This document shows, one piece after another, positions 43,331 through 51,826 of a DNA stretch of 64,000 bases. The translations under genes were made by a program, and so were the position numbers. Position 1 is the first letter of the stretch. Each line of letters starts with the position of its first letter. The stretch is from Rhodoblastus sp963748385. Its GTDB lineage: Bacteria; Pseudomonadota; Alphaproteobacteria; Rhizobiales; Beijerinckiaceae. The notes under the pieces were generated by a model. The model was not told the DNA's origin, did not search any database, and saw only the letters and a list, made by a program, of their open reading frames with translations. The stretch covers positions 186,001-250,000 of the forward strand of contig CAVVIQ010000020.1 of assembly GCA_963748385.1 (NCBI GenBank). Reading direction: 5' to 3'.

Positions 43331-44137
43331 ATGGACCGTATGCGCCTCGTCGTGATCGGCGCCGCCGGGCGCATGGGCCAGATCCTCGTCAAGACGATCG
43401 CCGAGAGCCAAGACGCCGTTCTTTCAGGCGCCATCGAGCGTCCAGGCTCGGCGGCGCTCGGTCGTGACGCAGGCGAAGCGGCGGGTTTGGGTCGGCTCGG
43501 CGTCGCCATAACCGACGACCGGCTGCAGGCGCTGCTCAAGGCCGATGGGGTGATTGATTTCACCGCTCCGGCGGCGACCGTCGAAGTCGCGGCGCTAGCC
43601 GCGCAAGCGCGCATTGCGCATATTGTCGGCACAACTGGGTTGACCGCCAGCGACCTCGCAAAAATCGAGGCCGCCGCGCGCCACGCCGCGATCGTCCGTT
43701 CCGGAAATATGAGCCTCGGCGTCAACCTCCTCGCGGGCCTCGTCGAAAAGGTCGCCCGAACCCTCGGAGCCGATTGGGACGTCGAAATCCTCGAAATGCA
43801 TCACCGCATGAAGGTAGACGCGCCCTCCGGCACCGCGCTTCTGCTCGGCGAGGCAGCCGCAAAGGGCCGCGACATCGCTTTGGCTGACCACAGCGTGCGC
43901 GTGCGCGATGGCCATACTGGTCCGCGTAAGGCCGGCGACATCGGTTTCGCCACGTTGCGGGGCGGGTCCGTAGTCGGTGACCACAGCGTCATTTTCGCCG
44001 GTCCCGGGGAACGCATCGAATTGACACACCGCGCCGAAGATCGCGGGATATTCGCTCGCGGCGCCCTTCGCGCCGCCCTATGGGCGCGTGGGCGAAAGCC
44101 CGGTCTATATTCCATGTTCGACGTGCTCGGCCTTTGA
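43331..44137 (+). CDS. dapB: 4-hydroxy-tetrahydrodipicolinate reductase
   Basis: A 268-residue NAD(P)H-dependent reductase of lysine and meso-diaminopimelate synthesis. Dinucleotide motif VVIGAAGRMGQIL, then the catalytic EMHHRMKVDAPSGTALLLGE (His-His and Lys), and the final YSMFDVLGL. Start ATG 43331 is preceded by GGAGG 7 bases upstream. A 235-base gap separates it from pyrF and probably holds its promoter; gpmA follows 36 bases after, likely co-transcribed. Confidence 0.95.
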   Translation: MDRMRLVVIGAAGRMGQILVKTIAESQDAVLSGAIERPGSAALGRDAGEAAGLGRLGVAITDDRLQALLKADGVIDFTAPAATVEVAALAAQARIAHIVGTTGLTASDLAKIEAAARHAAIVRSGNMSLGVNLLAGLVEKVARTLGADWDVEILEMHHRMKVDAPSGTALLLGEAAAKGRDIALADHSVRVRDGHTGPRKAGDIGFATLRGGSVVGDHSVIFAGPGERIELTHRAEDRGIFARGALRAALWARGRKPGLYSMFDVLGL

Positions 44138-44173
44138 CCGCCGCCGCACGGAGCCGAAATCCAGGAGAACAGA

Positions 44174-44797
44174 GTGTCAGAACGTCTTCTTGTGCTCGTC
44201 CGTCACGGCCAGAGCGAATGGAACCTGAAAAACCTTTTCACTGGCTGGAGAGATCCCGACCTGACCGAACTCGGCGTCGCCGAGGCCAAGGCCGCTGGCC
44301 AGCGTCTTAAGGCATTGGGCCTCACCTTCGACAGAGGCTTCACCTCTGTTCTCTCTCGCGCCGAGAAAACGATGACGCTGATGCTCGATGAACTCGGGCA
44401 GCAGGATTTGCCGGTCAGCCGCGACGCAGCCCTGAACGAACGCCACTACGGCGATCTGTGCGGCCTCAACAAGAACGACGCCCGCAAGAAATGGGGTGAC
44501 GAGCAAGTCCATATCTGGAGGCGGTCCTATGACGTGCAACCGCCCGGCGGCGAAAGTCTGAAAGATACGGTCGCCCGCGTCCTTCCGTATTACAATCAGG
44601 AAATCCTTCCCGCCGTTCTGCGCGGCGAGCGCACTCTCGTCTCCGCCCACGGCAATTCCTTGCGCGCCCTAGTCATGGTCCTCGACCATTTGACGCCGGA
44701 AACGATCCCCTCGCTGGAGCTCGCAACCGGCGTACCGCTTGTCTATCGGCTGAAAGCGGATTCCACCGTAGAATCGAAACAAGTGCTCGAGGCGTAA
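44174..44797 (+). CDS. gpmA: 2,3-bisphosphoglycerate-dependent phosphoglycerate mutase
   Basis: A 207-residue histidine phosphatase-fold mutase that interconverts 3- and 2-phosphoglycerate in glycolysis/gluconeogenesis. LVLVRHGQSEWNLKNLFTGW carries the catalytic RHG; NERHYGDLCGLNK and SAHGNSLRALV carry the second Glu and His. Start is GTG at 44174 with AGGAG 7 bases upstream. In rhizobia dapB-gpmA is a common pair. Confidence 0.94.
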   Translation: MSERLLVLVRHGQSEWNLKNLFTGWRDPDLTELGVAEAKAAGQRLKALGLTFDRGFTSVLSRAEKTMTLMLDELGQQDLPVSRDAALNERHYGDLCGLNKNDARKKWGDEQVHIWRRSYDVQPPGGESLKDTVARVLPYYNQEILPAVLRGERTLVSAHGNSLRALVMVLDHLTPETIPSLELATGVPLVYRLKADSTVESKQVLEA

Positions 44798-44812
44798 CGC
44801 CCAGCCATGGCG

Positions 44813-45700
44813 TCAGGCGCCTTTGGCGCCCTCAGGCGTGAGCGTGACCGGAATACGGAAATATCTCACGCCATTTTCCTCCGCCGGAGGCAAGGCGCCC
44901 GCCCTCATATTCGCCTGAATCGAGGGCAGTAAAAGCAAAGGCGTCGCCAGAGTGGCGTCGCGGGCTTCGCGCCTGGCGACGAATTCATCCTCGTCAATTC
45001 CATCGTGGACATGGGGATTCCTGGCCCGCTCTTCCGCGACCGTGGTTTCCCAGGCGAATTGATCGCGGCCCGGCGCCTTGTAGTCATGTCCGACGAAAAT
45101 CCGGGTCTCGGGCGGCAGGCTCAGCAAACGCTTGATCGAGCGGTAAAGCGTGCGCGCGTCGCCACCAGGAAAATCAGCCCGCGCGGTGCCATAATCCGGC
45201 ATGAACAAAGTGTCGCCGACGAATAGCGCGTCGTCGATCTTGTAGGCGACGCAGGCCGGTGTGTGGCCGGGCGTGTGCAAGATCTCGACCTCGAGCGAAC
45301 CGATGTGGAATTTTTCCCCATCCTTGAACAGATGATCGAATTCGGCGCCGGAGGCCGATACGTCTTGGGCGTTGAACACCGCACGAAAGATTTTTTGCAC
45401 TTCCCGCACATGTTCCCCGATCCCGACCTTCGCGCCGGTCTCCCGTTTGACAAAACAGGCGGCGGACAGATGGTCGGCGTGAACGTGGGTCTCAAGCACC
45501 CAGTCGATTGTGGCGCCCTTTTCCTTGGCCGCGGCAAGCATCTTGTTCACGGACCCGACCGAGGCCTTGCCTGAGCGGTGGTCGTAATCGAGCACCGGGT
45601 CGAAGATCGCGCCCTTTTTCGTGGCTTTGTCGATGACGAGATAGCTCGCCGTATTGGTCGCTTCGTCGAAAAAGGACAGGATTTCCAGATTCGGATTCAT
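44813..45700 (-). CDS. MBL-fold hydrolase, persulfide-dioxygenase-like
   Basis: A 295-residue metallo-beta-lactamase fold protein with all metal motifs: ETHVHADHLSA, HTPGHTPACV, GDTLFMPDYG and FVGHDY. Overall sequence (N-terminal SFFDEATNTASYLVID, the GDARTLYRSIKRLL stretch) is closest to ETHE1/Blh-type persulfide dioxygenases, which oxidise glutathione persulfide to sulfite in the cytoplasm, but a glyoxalase-II-like activity is possible. No BigR regulator is adjacent. The ATG at 45700 has GGAG upstream. Convergent with gpmA. Confidence 0.8.
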   Translation of the reverse strand: MNPNLEILSFFDEATNTASYLVIDKATKKGAIFDPVLDYDHRSGKASVGSVNKMLAAAKEKGATIDWVLETHVHADHLSAACFVKRETGAKVGIGEHVREVQKIFRAVFNAQDVSASGAEFDHLFKDGEKFHIGSLEVEILHTPGHTPACVAYKIDDALFVGDTLFMPDYGTARADFPGGDARTLYRSIKRLLSLPPETRIFVGHDYKAPGRDQFAWETTVAEERARNPHVHDGIDEDEFVARREARDATLATPLLLLPSIQANMRAGALPPAEENGVRYFRIPVTLTPEGAKGA

Positions 45701-45857
45701 CAGCGGCGCTCCATAAATTCGTGTCGCCGCATATATGGTTGTGCGTTTCGTCGCTTCAAACCCGCGCGCGAGTCGTCAGGGCCCACTCGACGTCGGCGCG
45801 GCTCGTGTCGAAGCCTGAACAAAGTGTCCCGGCAAACATGGCGGTTGCTGCCCGGCC

Positions 45858-46832
45858 TTACCCGCCCGCGGCGTCGAGGCGCGAGATCAAAAGCTCGTAA
45901 AGCGGGTTGTTGCGGGTGAAGACATAATCGACCGGCCGCACCACGACATCCTCGGCGCCCTCGCCGATCAGCCAATCGGCAAGAGCCGGCGCCTGGGCCT
46001 TCGGCGCCGAGAAAATCGCGCGGCCGTTGCCGCCGCGACGGCGGAGCCGGGCGCCGAAGGCTTTGACGCCCTCGGCGAGCGCCTCGGGCTCCTCGTCGAG
46101 AACCGCGACGATTTCTCGAGACATGCGGGCCTCTTCTTCGGCGGCGATCCGCGACAGTATTTTCCTGGCGATTTCTCGCGATTCCGGCGTCCAGCGCGCA
46201 TCCAGCGAAGCGACGAGATTGGCTTCGGAGCGCAGAATGACGCCGTCGTCAAGCACCTTCAGGCCGTTGGCGGCCAGCGTCGCGCCAGTCGAGGTGATGT
46301 CCACAATCAGCTCCGCCTGGCCCGCCGCCGGCGCGCCCTCCGTCGCCCCGAGGCTCTCCACGATGTGGTAGTCTGTGACGTCTTTCTCCCGAAAAAAGGC
46401 GCGGGTCGTGTTCACATATTTGGTCGCGACGCGCATGCGCTCGCCACGCCGGGCGCGGAACGACAGGGCGACGTCTTCCAGATCGGCCATATTGCGCACG
46501 TCGATCCAGGCCTGAGGCACGGCGACGACGACATTAGCATGGCCAAAGCCGAGCGGCGTCAGCAGGGCGACGTTTCGCTCGGCCTGCGCCTCGCGGACCA
46601 GATCCTTGCCCGTGATCCCGAGGTGGGCGGCGCCGGAAGCCAGATTTTTCACAATTTCCGAAGCCGACAAGAAGGCGACTTCGACATTGTCGACGCCGGA
46701 TAAAATCCCGCGGTAGTCACGGGCACCGCGTCCCGTAGTCACGGCAAGGCCGGCGCGAGCGAAAAAGGCGTTGGCGTTTTCCTGCAGCCGGCCTTTGGAC
46801 GGAACAGCCAGAACGAGTTTGTCGCTCATCAT
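45858..46832 (-). CDS. hisG: ATP phosphoribosyltransferase (catalytic, long form)
   Basis: A 324-residue HisG, the first and feedback-controlled enzyme of histidine synthesis. Catalytic core: VLAVPSKGRLQENA, VAFLSASEIVKNLASGAAHLGITGKDL, and the PRPP loop ELIVDITSTGATLAANGLKV. It is longer than the about 210-residue short form: a C-terminal region (about 235-324) follows, although hisZ, the partner typical of short HisG, is adjacent. The first ATG overlaps the hisZ stop by four bases (ATGA); ATG at 46829 is an alternative. Confidence 0.92.
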   Translation of the reverse strand: MMSDKLVLAVPSKGRLQENANAFFARAGLAVTTGRGARDYRGILSGVDNVEVAFLSASEIVKNLASGAAHLGITGKDLVREAQAERNVALLTPLGFGHANVVVAVPQAWIDVRNMADLEDVALSFRARRGERMRVATKYVNTTRAFFREKDVTDYHIVESLGATEGAPAAGQAELIVDITSTGATLAANGLKVLDDGVILRSEANLVASLDARWTPESREIARKILSRIAAEEEARMSREIVAVLDEEPEALAEGVKAFGARLRRRGGNGRAIFSAPKAQAPALADWLIGEGAEDVVVRPVDYVFTRNNPLYELLISRLDAAGG

Positions 46833-47956
46833 TGCGCTCCGTTCAGACGCTCGGTGAAAATCGCCGCGCCGACGGCTGGGATGTCGGCCTTGGCTCCGAG
46901 CGTGGACAACAGCCGATCATAACGTCCGCCGCCGATGACCGGCTCCGCGCTACCCAGCCCGGCGCGAACCGCGTCGTTTGGCGACGCTTCGAACACAAAG
47001 CCGGTGTAATAGTCGAGGTTGCGCGCGAAGGAAGCCGAAAAAACCATGGCGTCCATGTCGAGGCCGCGCGCGGCCATGAAATTGAGCCGCTGGTCAAAAC
47101 TTTCCATTTCCGCATCGAGATCGAGTTTCGTTTGCGCGAACAGCGCGCGCAATCGCGCGGAAGCCTGATCGGGCTGGCTCTCGATAGCGAAAAATTTCTG
47201 CAGGAGATCGCGCTTGGCGTCGTCGAGCGCCGCGCTCGAACGCAGCGACGCCTGTTCAAGGAATCTCTCCGCGATCTCGCCCGCCGTACGGCCGCCCAAG
47301 GCGGAAATCCCCGCGATATTGAGAAGATCCTCCACCAAGGCGCGCGCGCCCGCCGTGTCCGCGCCGGAAAGCGCGGCGAACACGCCGGCATGATCGCCGG
47401 ACGATTCGACCGGCGCGAGGATCGCGGCAATCTTCTCGCCCTTGGCGAGACCGCCGCGAATACGCCGCATCCAGACCGGAGGCAGGTTCAATTTCTCCAG
47501 AACCGCCGCAAGCAGTCCAGCGTCGCCAATGCGCGCGCGCCATTCTTTGTCGGCGTCGACGGATTCGAGCGCCAGCGCCAAGACCTCGGCGTCGGCCGCT
47601 TCGCGATCGGCGCGACCGAAATTTTCGAGACCAGCCTGATGAAATTCGGACGACCCCGTGGAGCGCTGACGAAAAACCGGCCCATGGCAGCAGAAGGCGG
47701 CAGGGGCGCCGGCGCGAGGCGAGTCGAGATAGGCGAGCGAAACGGGAATCGTGAATTCAGGCCGCAGGCAATAGTCCCCGCCGGCTCCGTCAGAGGTCAA
47801 CAGTAGACGGCCCCGCATGTCCTCGCCAGACAAGGCGAGAAAGACCGAGGCAGGTTGCAACACGGAAGGATCGCAGAACTCATAGCCCGCGGCTTCGAGC
47901 TTCTGCAAGAAAGCCTCGCCCGTCCGCGCCCGTCCGCTGCTCATAAAGGACTCCAA
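46829..47956 (-). CDS. hisZ: ATP phosphoribosyltransferase regulatory subunit HisZ
   Basis: A 375-residue paralogue of histidyl-tRNA synthetase that binds HisG and is needed for its activity and histidine feedback. It has the class II synthetase core without aminoacylation: LRPEFTIPVSLAYL (motif 2 region), FRQRSTGSSEFHQAGLENFG, and the motif-3-like EPVIGGGRYDRLLSTLG. Encoded between hisS and hisG, with the hisG start overlapping its stop, so the two subunits are probably made in balance. Confidence 0.93.
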   Translation of the reverse strand: MESFMSSGRARTGEAFLQKLEAAGYEFCDPSVLQPASVFLALSGEDMRGRLLLTSDGAGGDYCLRPEFTIPVSLAYLDSPRAGAPAAFCCHGPVFRQRSTGSSEFHQAGLENFGRADREAADAEVLALALESVDADKEWRARIGDAGLLAAVLEKLNLPPVWMRRIRGGLAKGEKIAAILAPVESSGDHAGVFAALSGADTAGARALVEDLLNIAGISALGGRTAGEIAERFLEQASLRSSAALDDAKRDLLQKFFAIESQPDQASARLRALFAQTKLDLDAEMESFDQRLNFMAARGLDMDAMVFSASFARNLDYYTGFVFEASPNDAVRAGLGSAEPVIGGGRYDRLLSTLGAKADIPAVGAAIFTERLNGAQ

Positions 47957-48039
47957 AACCTTCGATTTTCGCCGCAGGACTATCAGAAGCGCGCGGCGCG
48001 CGCATCTTCTTTCACGGAGCAGGGTGAATTACGGCGCGC

Positions 48040-49539
48040 CTACAGCCCATGGCGCTCGAGAATTTCCTGCACCGCGGCGACCATGCCATCCTCGGACACC
48101 GCGATTTGCGCCGGCCTCGCCGCCTTCCACTCCTCGTTCGAGGCGATGGCGTCCGCCGCACGCGCGCCTTCGATCAGATCCTTGATCTGAACCTCGCCAC
48201 GCGCGCGCTCGTCGGAGCCCTGAATGACAACGCAGGGACTCTTGCGGCGGTCCGCATATTTCATCTGCGCCTTCATGCCTGCCGCGCCCAGGTAAAGCTC
48301 GGCGCGCACCCCGGAGTCGCGCAGACGCGAAACAAGGGACTGATAATTGGCGACGCGATCGCGGTCCATCACCAGCACGATCACCGGGCCGTTGTGTGGG
48401 GCGCGGGCCACAATCGGCGACTGGATCGCCTTGAGCGCAGCGTAAAGCCGCGAAACGCCGATCGAAAAGCCGGTGGCCGGCGCGTCTTCACCGCGAAAGC
48501 GCGCTATTAGCCCGTCGTAACGGCCACCCCCGCCCACCGAACCGAATCGGACCGGCTGGCCTTTCTCATCGGTCGCCGCGATCGAAAGGTCAGCCTCGAA
48601 CACCGGTCCGGTGTAATATTCGAGCCCCCGCACGACCGAAGGATCGAGGCTTATGCGGTTCTCGTTATAGCCGCCGGCGCGGACAAGATCGTCGATCGCG
48701 CGCAGCTCCTCCACGCCTTCCATCCCGCGCGCCGAAGCCGAAACAATCGCCTCCAGCGCTTCCAGCGTCTGGAGATTGGTTGAGCGCCGCGCAGCCGTGA
48801 AGGCGATGACTTTTTCGATGGATTCGGAATCGAGGCCCGCGCCCTTGGTGAAGTCGCCGGATTCATCCTTGCGCCCCGCGCCAAGGAGAAGGCGCACGCC
48901 CTGCGGACCAAGTCGATCGAGTTTGTCGATCGCGCGCAGCACGACAAGCCGCCGCGACGCGTCCTCAGGAGCGCCAAGGCCTAGCGCCTCCATGACGCCG
49001 TCGAGAATTTTCCGGTTATTGACCTTGATGCAATAATCGCCACGCGCGATCCCGAGTTTTTCCAGGGTGTCGGCGGCCATCATGCAAAGCTCCGCGTCGG
49101 CGGCAGGGCTTGCCGAGCCAATGGTGTCGGCGTCGAATTGCAGGAACTGGCGGAAACGTCCCGGCCCCGGTTTTTCGTTACGGAACACGAAGCCGTAGCG
49201 CAAAGTCCGGTAGGGCTTGGGCAGGCTCTCGAAGTTTTCGGCGAAATGGCGGGCCAGCGGCGCAGTGAGGTCATAGCGCAGCGACAGCCATTGCTCGTCG
49301 TCGTCCTGGAACGAGAACACGCCGTCATTCGGGCGATCCTGATCCGGCAGGAATTTGCCGAGCGCGTCGGTATATTCGATCGCCGGGGTTTCGATCGCCT
49401 CAAATCCATAGAGCTCGTAATTGCACCTGATCGCGGCGAGCATGGCGTCCACCGCGGCGATCTCATCGGCGCCGCGATCGGCGAGGCCACGCGGCAGGCG
49501 CGCTTTCACTAGGGAGGCGGCGGTTTTGGCTTGCTTCAT
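48040..49539 (-). CDS. hisS: Histidyl-tRNA synthetase
   Basis: A 499-residue class II aminoacyl-tRNA synthetase of the long alphaproteobacterial form. Motifs: LRYDLTAPLARHFAEN, LRYGFVFRNEKPGPGRFRQF (motif 2), QFDADTIG, VVRGLEYYTGPVFE and GGGGRYDGL (motif 3), with a C-terminal anticodon domain (PVIVLVMDRDRVANYQSL). The start is ATG 49539, at the MKQAKTAASL N-terminus; the frame stays open far upstream but there it is antisense to the HAD gene. First gene of hisS-hisZ-hisG. Confidence 0.95.
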   Translation of the reverse strand: MKQAKTAASLVKARLPRGLADRGADEIAAVDAMLAAIRCNYELYGFEAIETPAIEYTDALGKFLPDQDRPNDGVFSFQDDDEQWLSLRYDLTAPLARHFAENFESLPKPYRTLRYGFVFRNEKPGPGRFRQFLQFDADTIGSASPAADAELCMMAADTLEKLGIARGDYCIKVNNRKILDGVMEALGLGAPEDASRRLVVLRAIDKLDRLGPQGVRLLLGAGRKDESGDFTKGAGLDSESIEKVIAFTAARRSTNLQTLEALEAIVSASARGMEGVEELRAIDDLVRAGGYNENRISLDPSVVRGLEYYTGPVFEADLSIAATDEKGQPVRFGSVGGGGRYDGLIARFRGEDAPATGFSIGVSRLYAALKAIQSPIVARAPHNGPVIVLVMDRDRVANYQSLVSRLRDSGVRAELYLGAAGMKAQMKYADRRKSPCVVIQGSDERARGEVQIKDLIEGARAADAIASNEEWKAARPAQIAVSEDGMVAAVQEILERHGL

Positions 49540-49701
49540 GATTTGGTTCCGTAGGGCTGCGCTGTCATAAGCGGGCGCAACAACTCCGACAAGTCTTGAG
49601 AGCAGTCGGCGCGGTGGACGAGGCTCGGAACAAAGGGAACTCGGCAGGTGCATGCCAAGCTCTGGCTTGACTTCGTTCCAATGCGCCGTTAGCGCCGCAA
49701 C

Positions 49702-50616
49702 ATGACCGATATTTCCATGACCGGCGCGCCGTCGGACGCTGTCGTCCTGACAGGACTCGCCCAGGCGCAGGATCATTATGACGCATTCCTGTGCGACATC
49801 TGGGGCGTGCTCCACAACGGCGAGCGCAACTTTGCGCCCGCCGTCGAATCCTTGCGCAAATTGCGGCGGCGCGGCAAAGCGGTGACGCTCATCACCAACG
49901 CTCCCCGTCCCCAGCGCGAGGTCGCCGAACAGCTGGCTGGGCTGGGGATAGGCGCCGATTGCTATGACGCCATCGCCACATCCGGCGACGTTTGCGCCAA
50001 GGCGATCGCAGAGCGCGCCCCGGGACGGCCATTCCACATCGGACCGGACCGCGACCGGCCGGTTTTCACGGCGGCCGGCGCCCTGACCCCGCATGATGTC
50101 GCGCCGGTCGCGCTTGCGCAGGCCGCTTTCGCGGTCTGCACCGGGTTGGTTGACGACACGAAAGAAGCGCCAGCCGATTATGAGGCCATTCTGGTCGCCT
50201 GCCGCGCGAAAAATTTGCCGATGATTTGCGCCAATCCCGATCTGGTCGTCTATCGCGGCGATCAACTGGTCTATTGCGCCGGCGCGCTGGCCGAACGTTA
50301 CGAGGAGCTGGGCGGCGAAGTCGAACAGGCGGGAAAACCCTACGAGCCGATCTATCGCATGGCGATTGGCCTCCTCGAAAAGGCTTGGGGGAAACCTCTC
50401 GCCATCGATCGCATCCTCGCCATCGGCGACGCCGTCCATACCGACATAGCCGGCGCCGTCAACATGGGCATGGACAGCCTGCTGATCACCCAGGGAATTC
50501 ATCGGGCCGAACTGCACGGAGCCGACGCCGAGGTTGTTGACCTGGGCGCTTACAAACAGTTTGTGCAGAGCCATGGCCTTGTTCCGGTCTATCGAATGGG
50601 CCGGCTGGGCTGGTAG
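49702..50616 (+). CDS. TIGR01459-type HAD phosphatase (class IIA)
   Basis: A 304-residue haloacid dehalogenase-fold hydrolase of the class IIA group. Motif I is DAFLCDIWGVLHNGE (nucleophile Asp and the DxxG pattern), motif II VTLITNAPR, and motif III/IV ILAIGDAVHTDIAGAVNMGMD. The NagD-like cap is in the middle. Substrate unknown; relatives dephosphorylate small sugar or nucleoside phosphates. Divergent from hisS across about 160 bases; followed by a MaoC gene on the same strand. Confidence 0.87.
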   Translation: MTDISMTGAPSDAVVLTGLAQAQDHYDAFLCDIWGVLHNGERNFAPAVESLRKLRRRGKAVTLITNAPRPQREVAEQLAGLGIGADCYDAIATSGDVCAKAIAERAPGRPFHIGPDRDRPVFTAAGALTPHDVAPVALAQAAFAVCTGLVDDTKEAPADYEAILVACRAKNLPMICANPDLVVYRGDQLVYCAGALAERYEELGGEVEQAGKPYEPIYRMAIGLLEKAWGKPLAIDRILAIGDAVHTDIAGAVNMGMDSLLITQGIHRAELHGADAEVVDLGAYKQFVQSHGLVPVYRMGRLGW

Positions 50617-50704
50617 CATCGCATAATTGCCAATGGACATTTTCCGAACGGCGCGTTTCTGTCGCTTGGCCACGCGGAAACTCGACCACGGAAAGCCGCA
50701 AAAA

Positions 50705-51163
50705 ATGTCAGAACCGTTCAAGACCTATTATTTCGAGGATCTCAGCGTCGGTATGCGGGAATCCTTGATGAAGACCGTCATGAACGAAGATGTAGTGGGC
50801 TTCGCCGAACTGTCGGGAGACCATAACCCGATACATCTGTCAGAGCATTTCGCCAAAAAGACCCGCTTCGGCGAACGCATCGCTCATGGCCTGTATACCG
50901 CCAGCCTGATTTCGGCGGTTCTCGGCATGTATCTGCCCGGTCCCGGGGCGGTCTATCTTCATCAGACCCTAAATTTCAAAGGCCCGGTCAAAATTGGCGA
51001 TGTTGTCGCCATCAGCGTCGAGGTGATCGAACTCGTGGAAAAGGGCCGGCGCTGCAAACTTCATTGCGAGGCGATGGTGGACGGCAAGGTCGTGCTCGAC
51101 GGCGAGGCGATCGTCATGGTTCCTGCGCGAGAGGCCGCACAGCCTAAGGCCGCCGCCAGCTGA
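50705..51163 (+). CDS. MaoC-family hydratase (PhaJ-like hotdog)
   Basis: A 152-residue hotdog-fold protein of the MaoC/(R)-specific enoyl-CoA hydratase family. The hydratase motif is visible as FAELSGDHNPIHLSEHFAKK (Asp and His), followed by RIAHGLYTASLISAVLG. It probably hydrates enoyl-CoA to (R)-3-hydroxyacyl-CoA, linking fatty acid oxidation to polyhydroxybutyrate; 3-hydroxybutyrate dehydrogenase is at 62 kb but no PHB synthase is present. ATG at 50705 has GGAAAG upstream. Confidence 0.88.
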   Translation: MSEPFKTYYFEDLSVGMRESLMKTVMNEDVVGFAELSGDHNPIHLSEHFAKKTRFGERIAHGLYTASLISAVLGMYLPGPGAVYLHQTLNFKGPVKIGDVVAISVEVIELVEKGRRCKLHCEAMVDGKVVLDGEAIVMVPAREAAQPKAAAS

Positions 51164-51166
51164 AGG

Positions 51167-51826
51167 TCATTCTTCGTCGCGGAAACGCCAGACCTGTGCC
51201 CGTTTGATCTCGCAATCCTCCAACGCGCGGGTCACCGGCACGCGATATTCCGCGACCGACATCAGCCGGTCGCGCGCAAGATATGTCCTGCCCGGATCCC
51301 CGATCAGCACGTCTGCGCCGCGGCTTCGCAAATTGAAAAGCCAATCGGTGACCTTTTGGGCCATGTCGCCCTCATAGGAAACGTCGCCGGCCAGAACGAC
51401 ATCCCAGTCCTCATCCAGACCGATCACATTTTCGATGCGCGGGTGAAAGATCACCCCATTGGCCTCGGCGTTCAGCCGCATGGCGGCGCCCGCAAAGGCG
51501 TCGATATCGCTGGCCTCCACATGTCTTGCGCCCGCTTTCGCGGCGGCGACGGCGACAAGTCCCGAGCCCGAGGCGAAATCGAGAACCTTTCTTCCGGCGA
51601 CACATTCCGGATGGTCGAGGACATAGCGCGCCAAAGCCTGCCCGCCTGCCCAGGCGAATGCCCAGAACGGCGGGGGCAGCCCGATTTCACCGAGTTCCTC
51701 CTCGGTTTTCCGCCATAATTCCGTCGCCTCGTCGGCAAGATGGAGCGAGATTTCGGGCGCGTAAGGCGTCGGAAGCAGCCGCGTTTGCGCCCGGATAAAG
51801 GCCGTCCGGTCCGATATGGGCGTCAA
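51167..51826 (-). CDS. Class I SAM methyltransferase, ETF-beta lysine methyltransferase-like
   Basis: A 219-residue methyltransferase with SAM motif GRKVLDFASGSGLVAVAAAKAGA and DIDAFAGAAMRLNAEANG, preceded by PPPFWAFAWAGGQALARYV. This combination is typical of ETFBKMT-like enzymes, which methylate lysines of the electron transfer flavoprotein beta subunit, and of related PrmA-like proteins. No ATG is in a suitable place; TTG 51826 overlaps the stop of the acyl-CoA ligase (TTGA) with AAGGAG upstream, pointing to coupled translation. The coupling to a fatty acid ligase supports the ETF link. Convergent with the MaoC gene. Confidence 0.75.
   Translation of the reverse strand: MTPISDRTAFIRAQTRLLPTPYAPEISLHLADEATELWRKTEEELGEIGLPPPFWAFAWAGGQALARYVLDHPECVAGRKVLDFASGSGLVAVAAAKAGARHVEASDIDAFAGAAMRLNAEANGVIFHPRIENVIGLDEDWDVVLAGDVSYEGDMAQKVTDWLFNLRSRGADVLIGDPGRTYLARDRLMSVAEYRVPVTRALEDCEIKRAQVWRFRDEE

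Noticed and set aside
46832..47806. Plus-strand frame of about 324 codons opposite hisZ
   Set aside because: Arg/Glu-rich shadow with no domain; hisZ is well supported.
49540..50721. Upstream extension of the hisS frame on the minus strand (about 394 extra codons)
   Set aside because: It runs antisense through the HAD-phosphatase gene; the HisRS family start is at 49539.
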